From: Omphalotus guepiniiformis | Taxonomy: Eukaryota; Basidiomycota; Agaricomycetes; Agaricales; Omphalotaceae | Direction: 5' to 3' | DNA length: 64,000 bases | Assembly (NCBI GenBank): GCA_028554645.1 | Contig: JAQOOI010000018.1 | Coordinates: 186,001 to 250,000, forward strand | Part shown: positions 59,160 to 64,000 of the stretch, in pieces | How the letters are laid out: every line of letters begins with the position of its first letter | How positions within the stretch are numbered: position 1 is the first letter of the stretch | Notes under the pieces: model-generated | Databases searched by the model: none | What the model was told of the DNA's origin: nothing | Seen by the model: the letters and a program-made list of their open reading frames with translations, nothing else | Translations under genes and position numbers: made by a program

Positions 59160-59250
59160 TTTATCCCGTCGGGCTCCCGTATTTTCTCCTATTCAACATC
59201 TAGATTTATCCCGTCGGGCTCCCGTATTTTCTCCTATTTCAACATCTAGA
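59160..59250. repeat. 45-bp tandem duplication unique to the right arm
   Basis: Units 59160-59204 and 59205-59250, starting TTTATCCCGTCGGGCTCCCG and ending CAACATCTAGA. The left arm has one copy (about 54,002-54,047), so the duplication arose after the two arms formed. Confidence 0.85.
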
Positions 59251-59891
59251 CCCCATAGCAGCTCGTAGATATGCAAGTATCCAGTGCTCAAAGGCCAATT
59301 CTGTCATTACTTTACTAACAAGTTATTACACAGTCATCGAGACCAATCATTTTCATAGCTTTGACTATCTGGTATCTCGGAACGGAATCGTCGATCATAT
59401 ATTTCCGATCATAAAGTGTTATCTCCAGTATATCATCAATCTGCAGGTTCTAGGAGGTCGGCTAAGTTCGAACAAACCATTTTGATGGCTCGGCGATATC
59501 TCTAGCTTTGTCCTTTCGTTGTTATTTAGGCTCATGAGGCTATTACGCCTGTGTGTGTGTAGTTTCTTCCTTCCTAAGTCCCGTGGATTACACAGATACT
59601 TGAATAGCAACTTCCAGACGAAGGGCTCTTTGCCAGGCAGGGTGGGTCTGACCATACTGTACAGTCTTGCAGCAGGTAGTTACTTCACCGAAGGTCTGGA
59701 GGCATATCAGCCATAAGGTCTTGATGCATACACGTACATCGTAGTTCTTTCACTTCGAGCCTTTAACTATTCTCATTCTATGTTTTAGCTAGCACTATGG
59801 GACATAGTCTAGCCCTTTATTCCCATCATATTCACAGTAGAAATTGTTTAATTTTAGGTATTTCAGGTGTGTATGCGTTTTCAGCGCAACA

Positions 59892-60577
59892 GCGGGAATC
59901 TACGTAGCGATGAGAGGAAGAAGGCGTAGTTGACGGAGTTGGAGAGGACGGCAATGGGTGATCCTTCTCTTCATCACTACCCTCCTCTGAGTCGCTGATC
60001 TCTGGAACCTTAGCTGTGAGGTGCGTCTTTGATTTAGTTGGAACGTGGGCCGTTTTTGAACTTGCATTCGAGGGGGATGTTGCCTGCTTGAATCTCCGAT
60101 TAGGGCGAATTGTGAAATGGGGTGGGGGACGTGCATATCCAGGGCCACTGCCTTCGAGGTCTTCGCCGCTGACTTCAGCTTGCTCATCTTCCTCTCTCAT
60201 GACTTGGTTGAAGGTAAATATTAGTGACCATGGACCAGACAACCAAACCAACACATCTAATAGTGAATTCATAATGCTCAAGACCTCTAAATACTACATA
60301 GTGAGATTCTGTGAAATAAATGGTAGAAATAATGAGCTTACGATGAATAGCGGCATTCAACTTCATCTGGCGATCATGAGAACCTATGAATCTCAGGCTC
60401 AGAAAAGATTGTTTACATAGGAGAAATGAAGGTGCGTACCAGGACTACAACTTGAGCTCTGCTTAGTTTTGCTACTGCTTTGTTCCTTTGATCTCTTTCC
60501 CTTGCCTTTGTCCTTACCTACCAGAGGAAATGAAAGGATATGGACAGGAGGCATGAGAAGATACACTTACCTGCCAT
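59892..60577 (-). pseudogene. KDZ transposase gene, 5' part
   Basis: First exons of the gene continued at 50,261-53,359. The start codon is at 60577-60575; the first exon is only MA plus one base, with a donor at 60570. The next exon begins GKDKGKGKRSKEQSSSKTKQ, then SHDRQMKLNAAIH across an intron, then a disordered segment from about 60,205 (VMREEDEQAEVSGEDLEGSG, ISDSEEGSDEEKDHPLPSSP) up to SSSHRYVDSR at the border of the inserted unit. Joining this to the main part is an inference from strand, reading direction and position. Confidence 0.65.
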
Positions 60578-60914
60578 ACCGACGGTTGAAAGGAGGAAAG
60601 AAAGAGCAGGGGGGAGTTTTCAAAGAAATTTGAAACCTGAGTTTCGAGACTCAGCGATTTTGACAATGTCACATGGATAGCAACATTTCGGCCTGGAAAC
60701 TGAACCTGAGCGCTCCACACACTAAGCCTTATCAGCACACTGCCATCACAAAAATCTGAAATTCACTGGCCGCCATTGCTGAAACTTGCGATTCAACGCG
60801 TCAACAATGCGTCTATAATGCGTCTCCTATGCTACAGACATTGGAAATTGAAAGGTTTGTTGAAAGAAAGGTGAACACTGACTTGTATATCTCTTACCAC
60901 CACCTCTACTCACC

Positions 60915-62095
60915 ATGTCTCACTACCCAGGAGGAAGTTTTTCTCTAAGCCGCTTGCTCAACCCTTCAAATGACAAGCACACCTCATTCACACCGTCTCA
61001 TCATGCTGAAGCGTTTGAAGGAGACGGCTGGTCCACGTTTCAAGCACAGCAGTCTTATTTTCCAGCACTGTCTTCACCAGCAGCTTCTGCCCCGGGTGCT
61101 CCGCCTTACTTGCAGGGATCAATGGGCCATTGTACGGATTCTGATCTCAATTCCGCGCCATTGATGCCAGAATTTTCTGCTGCATTCGACACCTTCAGCA
61201 ACCTCTTTCCCAACGAGGATGAATTTTCTGAGTTAACGCAGATGACCCCGACTTCCTTTACTGACGATCGGTGTGCCAATACTTCACCACACCCTCAGGG
61301 CATTGAAGATGCCTTTGAGTTTGTACATTTCTCATCCTCGTCGTTTGCAACGTCTGACAGCCAGGGCACAGTGCTGCCAGATCCACCAGCCCCCCACCGA
61401 CTGCAGTCCTCTTCGCCCCCTCCCTCTCATCAGCCATCGAGAGCCCTGCGCCACCAGCGAATTCTGCTCAGAGACACCATCTGTCACCATCGCCATCAAC
61501 GCTAGCGCAGGATTCACGTCCCGCAACCCTTTTTCCTCCTCCTCCTCCTCCTCCTCCTCCTCCTCCTCCTCCTCCTCCTCCTCCTCCTCCTCCTCCTCCT
61601 CCTCCTCCTCCTCCTCCTCCTCCTCCTCCTCCTCCTCCTCCTCCTCCTCCTCCTCCTCCTCCTCCTCCTCCTCCTCCTCCTCCTCCTCCTCCTCAGGCTG
61701 GTATCACCACACTGACCACCACAATGACGACAAATATGACAACGATGAATGTGACAAGGTCTATAGGGCTTGGGGTTCATGCACAACACAATCCCTTGCA
61801 GCCGATCCAAGTTCCTCGCGAGCGCCGTCGGAAATTCATGACAGACGCAGAGAAGGCCTCTCGCTTGGCCAGTGCTGCTGTTGCTCGCGAAAAACGCAGG
61901 TTACTTATCACCTTGCTTCACGAAGCAATTGAAGTGCATGAAACCTGACTATGAGAAATTGCCAAAGAATTTAATCAAGATATCACACATATAAAACAGC
62001 TCATCAATACTTCATCTCACTTCAAGCCAAAACATGAAGTTTCAAGTACCAATGCAATGCTTCACTTCGTGGGTAAACAGGTCAACAGAGGTTAG
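60915..62095 (+). pseudogene. Transposon-associated ORF with a (CCT)53 polyproline tract, broken
   Basis: Divergent from the KDZ start (338 nt apart). Starts MSHYPGGSFSLSRLLNPSND; Ser/Pro-rich with FDTFSNLFPNEDEFSELTQM. A one-base frame change occurs in the C-rich stretch near 61,415-61,425. In the shifted frame come SPAPPANSAQRHHLSPSPS, 53 consecutive CCT codons and then the conserved C-terminal block PRERRRKFMTDAEKASRLAS and VAREKRRLLITLLHEAIEVH. Two TGA stops at 61946 and 61952 interrupt a frame that still reads EIAKEFNQDITHIKQLINTS and MLHFVGKQVNR. A similar basic C-terminal block occurs in repetitive proteins of other mushrooms, as far as I recall; its function is unknown. It is dead as it stands. 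Confidence 0.65.
61535..61693. repeat. (CCT)53 trinucleotide repeat
   Basis: 159 nt of uninterrupted CCT, preceded by T5 and followed by CAGGCTGG. Read in the frame of the conserved C-terminus it is polyproline; the polyserine (plus) and polyarginine (minus) readings are shadows. Confidence 0.97.
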
Positions 62096-62306
62096 TGTGG
62101 CATGCTAAATTTCTTTCACCGGCATTGACAAGAGCTTCAGATCGGCCTATAGGGGAACATTTGCGTGCCACGGAGCTGTTAAAGATTATCAAGGAGTATG
62201 CTGTTTAAAAGTGTCAAAAAATAATTTCAGCACGAACTTCTATAAACATCATATCTCTCTTAGTCTTAGCTGTATACAACCCCTTGATCATATAATAGCA
62301 GATGGT

Positions 62307-62402
62307 GCTCACAATATTGCAGTTGTTGCTCGCGCTAGGACAGATAGTGCTTACACAATGGCAAGTAGTGCTTGTGCTATGGCAGATAGTGCGTGCGCGA
62401 TC
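62307..62402. repeat. 21-bp tandem repeat, about 4.5 units
   Basis: Units of 21 bp at 62307, 62328, 62349, 62370 and a partial one at 62391, of the form GCT(N)10GGCAGATAGT with variation. It encodes a 7-aa repeat (SACAMAD type) in a short ORF, 62211-62414, that I do not consider a gene. Confidence 0.75.
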
Positions 62403-64000
62403 TTATATTGCTAGAGAATAACTTCAGAAAGGTGACTATTAAGTAGTATTCTAATCAAAGCAAGCATTAAGCAAATGTGTAATACCTTGTACAACTTGGC
62501 AAGATAAGATAATATTGAGATAAGTGTCAAAGCAAGTATTAAGCAAATGAGTATGGTCAACTATATAGTGCTAAGTAAGCACTTTGCAATAAGAATAATG
62601 ATCTGATTATAGAAGAACCTTGTCCTTGCATCAATATCATCAGTAAAACAAGCTCAATATTCTGAATACATATAGGAGAAGGTTGTATTTTTCAACACTG
62701 TTTCCAGATCTGCAATTAAGCTTGCTGAGAGCCCTAGCTTGCACATGACAGCAGAAGAATTTGATTGATTCAAGATATGAGTGATGATTCCCACAACGAT
62801 ATACCAACCAATTTCTTGGTGTTGGCCTTGGAGGGATGGCATGGTAATCTGCTGCCTAGATGAAGAACCATCATATATGAGATTGTCTCAATAGATTCTG
62901 AAACAGATTGTGAGATCAAATATCTTGGTGAAAATATTCTTACCTGCTAGTTCTGTGGATAGATAGAGCTTACCTGTTGAAAATAGTGCCTTCAATGCAG
63001 TAGGTACCCAGTCTAACTGCTTATAGGACAGTTCAAGGACCAGTTTTTGACAAAATACAATGTCATAGAGTGTATGATTTATGGACAAGATCAATTGACT
63101 TTCAAGCATGCATATAATGGACTTCTTGTGGCTGAAGTCCAATAGAATGTTAACCTTTTTTTGGCAATTTTTATATCATATTTTGGGCTCTGAATCAATT
63201 TGTGCAGAGATCAACCTGCCCAGGGAGTCTGACTTAGAGCATGAATCAAGAAAATCTGATGGTGTATACTAGCAATCTCAGATGTGCAAACAAGATCATA
63301 ATATTCCCAACTCTGACTTTGATAGCAAAACTGGTGTGTAGCATCTATAGTTAATTTCATATCATATCAATATGTCTGATTGTAGATTCAGCCCAATTTT
63401 CTGTCTAGATATGAAAGTCGACTTGTTTGGTTAGTATGACTACACTCCATGATAGTATCAAAGATAAACTTGCAAATATCCAGGATGGAATCTCCTGAAA
63501 ATTCTAAATATTACTTAAGCCAACTCTAATGTCATTAATATCACTGATCAGGAATAGAGCATATTCAGACCAATGTAAGACCGGTGATATAACATTTAAA
63601 TGATCTCATAGTGTACAGAAAATTATTATTGGAGCTTGTTGATTTCAATATACAGTGATTAGTACTTGCCGTTAGTACTTCAAGTTCAAGTTCATTAAAT
63701 GAGATAAAATTTCACCCTGCAGAAATCAAATTGACGGTTGCAGAGGATACTGACCACTTTCACTTTACACAGGCTGGCTGTAGAGATAAAACAGAGGGGC
63801 AATGATGAAAGGGAGAACACCAAGCTGGCACTGTTACTTTTGAGAATTCATGTTCACTTACAAGATGTATAATCTATTATACAATCCATAATGAACATAT
63901 TTCATGCGAATCTGTATTTTGTGATAATCATATTCTATGGTCTTACATTGGTTCAAATATGCTCTAATTCAATAACGAAATGGAATTGGATCATGCCACT
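62403..64000. other. AT-rich DNA at the right edge, nothing recognised
   Basis: About 1.6 kb with only short open frames on both strands, no domain, no RNA gene and no repeat ends that I can pair. It could be degenerate transposon sequence. Confidence 0.5.

Larger units (their letters stand above)
53360..59891. mobile_element. 6.5-kb unit with ~1.5-kb terminal inverted repeats carrying a TET/JBP-like gene
   Basis: Inverted arms at 53360-54857 and 58354-59891 bound a 3.5-kb centre. The unit lies inside the KDZ gene: KDZ-type coding sequence ends at its right border (reading minus, SSSHRYVDSR) and resumes at its left border (QRKGQFWRGLSSQLSAR). The centre holds a TET/JBP-like dioxygenase pseudogene on plus and an RNase-H1-N-like gene on minus, and no transposase that I can recognise. 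Outer ends read TGTTGCGCTGAAAACGC in both arms. I could not define a clean target duplication (flanks CCCGC and ACGCAAA share only CGC). It may be a non-autonomous transposon with long TIRs, or a foldback-type element. Confidence 0.75.
58354..59891 (-). repeat. Right arm of the long inverted repeat
   Basis: About 1.54 kb, inverted copy of 53360-54857 with scattered substitutions. It is longer mainly because of a 45-bp tandem duplication at 59160-59250. Confidence 0.9.

Noticed and set aside
61273..61932. 219-aa ORF with a long polyserine run and its polyarginine antisense
   Set aside because: Other frames of the CCT repeat. Only the polyproline frame links to the conserved basic C-terminal block.

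Overview
This window looks like nuclear DNA of a mushroom-forming basidiomycete (Agaricomycetes). The evidence is genes cut by many 50-80 nt GT-AG introns, including exons of only 10-21 nt, and a KDZ-type transposase next to a TET/JBP-type dioxygenase, an association known from this fungal class. I cannot name the species.

Positions 1-34,215 are gene-dense single-copy chromosome. In order: a sulfite reductase beta subunit (minus, runs off the left edge); a Zn2Cys6 transcription factor (minus, 874 aa); a coiled-coil protein (minus); a Rho3 GTPase (plus); a Tsr4/PDCD2 ribosome-assembly protein (minus); a second Zn2Cys6 factor paralogous to the first (plus, 815 aa); an Msc2-type zinc transporter (plus); a LYC1-like acetyltransferase (plus); a Mus7/Mms22-like genome-stability protein (plus); a small proline-rich ORF (minus); an acidic IFH1/CRF1-like protein (plus); and PCNA (plus), which carries an unusually long charged insertion. 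Many exon sets were checked by joining exons and confirming that the summed length is divisible by three and the frame stays open.

Positions 34,216-50,260 are transposon territory. They hold a 508-bp MITE with a TTA target duplication; a 3.67-kb PIF/Harbinger element with 74-bp TIRs, a transposase pseudogene, a SANT/Myb-like pseudogene and a nested 540-bp solo LTR; and a decayed Ty3/gypsy element whose protease is split by a 1,379-bp probable solo LTR.

Positions 50,261-62,100 are the most unusual part. A KDZ transposase gene (minus, start at 60,577) is split by a 6.5-kb unit (about 53,360-59,891) bounded by about 1.5-kb inverted repeats. The unit holds no transposase I can see. It holds a TET/JBP-like 2OG-Fe(II) dioxygenase pseudogene (plus) and a gene with RNase-H1-N-terminal (viroplasmin/HBD)-like repeats (minus). 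They converge, and each begins beside the inner end of one repeat arm. A decayed transposon-associated ORF with a 53-unit CCT repeat lies beyond the KDZ start. From about 62,400 to 64,000 I see only AT-rich DNA.

Across the transposon half, most premature stops are CGA-to-TGA changes, or TGG-to-TAG and CAA-to-TAA. This suggests decay by cytosine deamination, and points to elements that were once silenced by DNA methylation.
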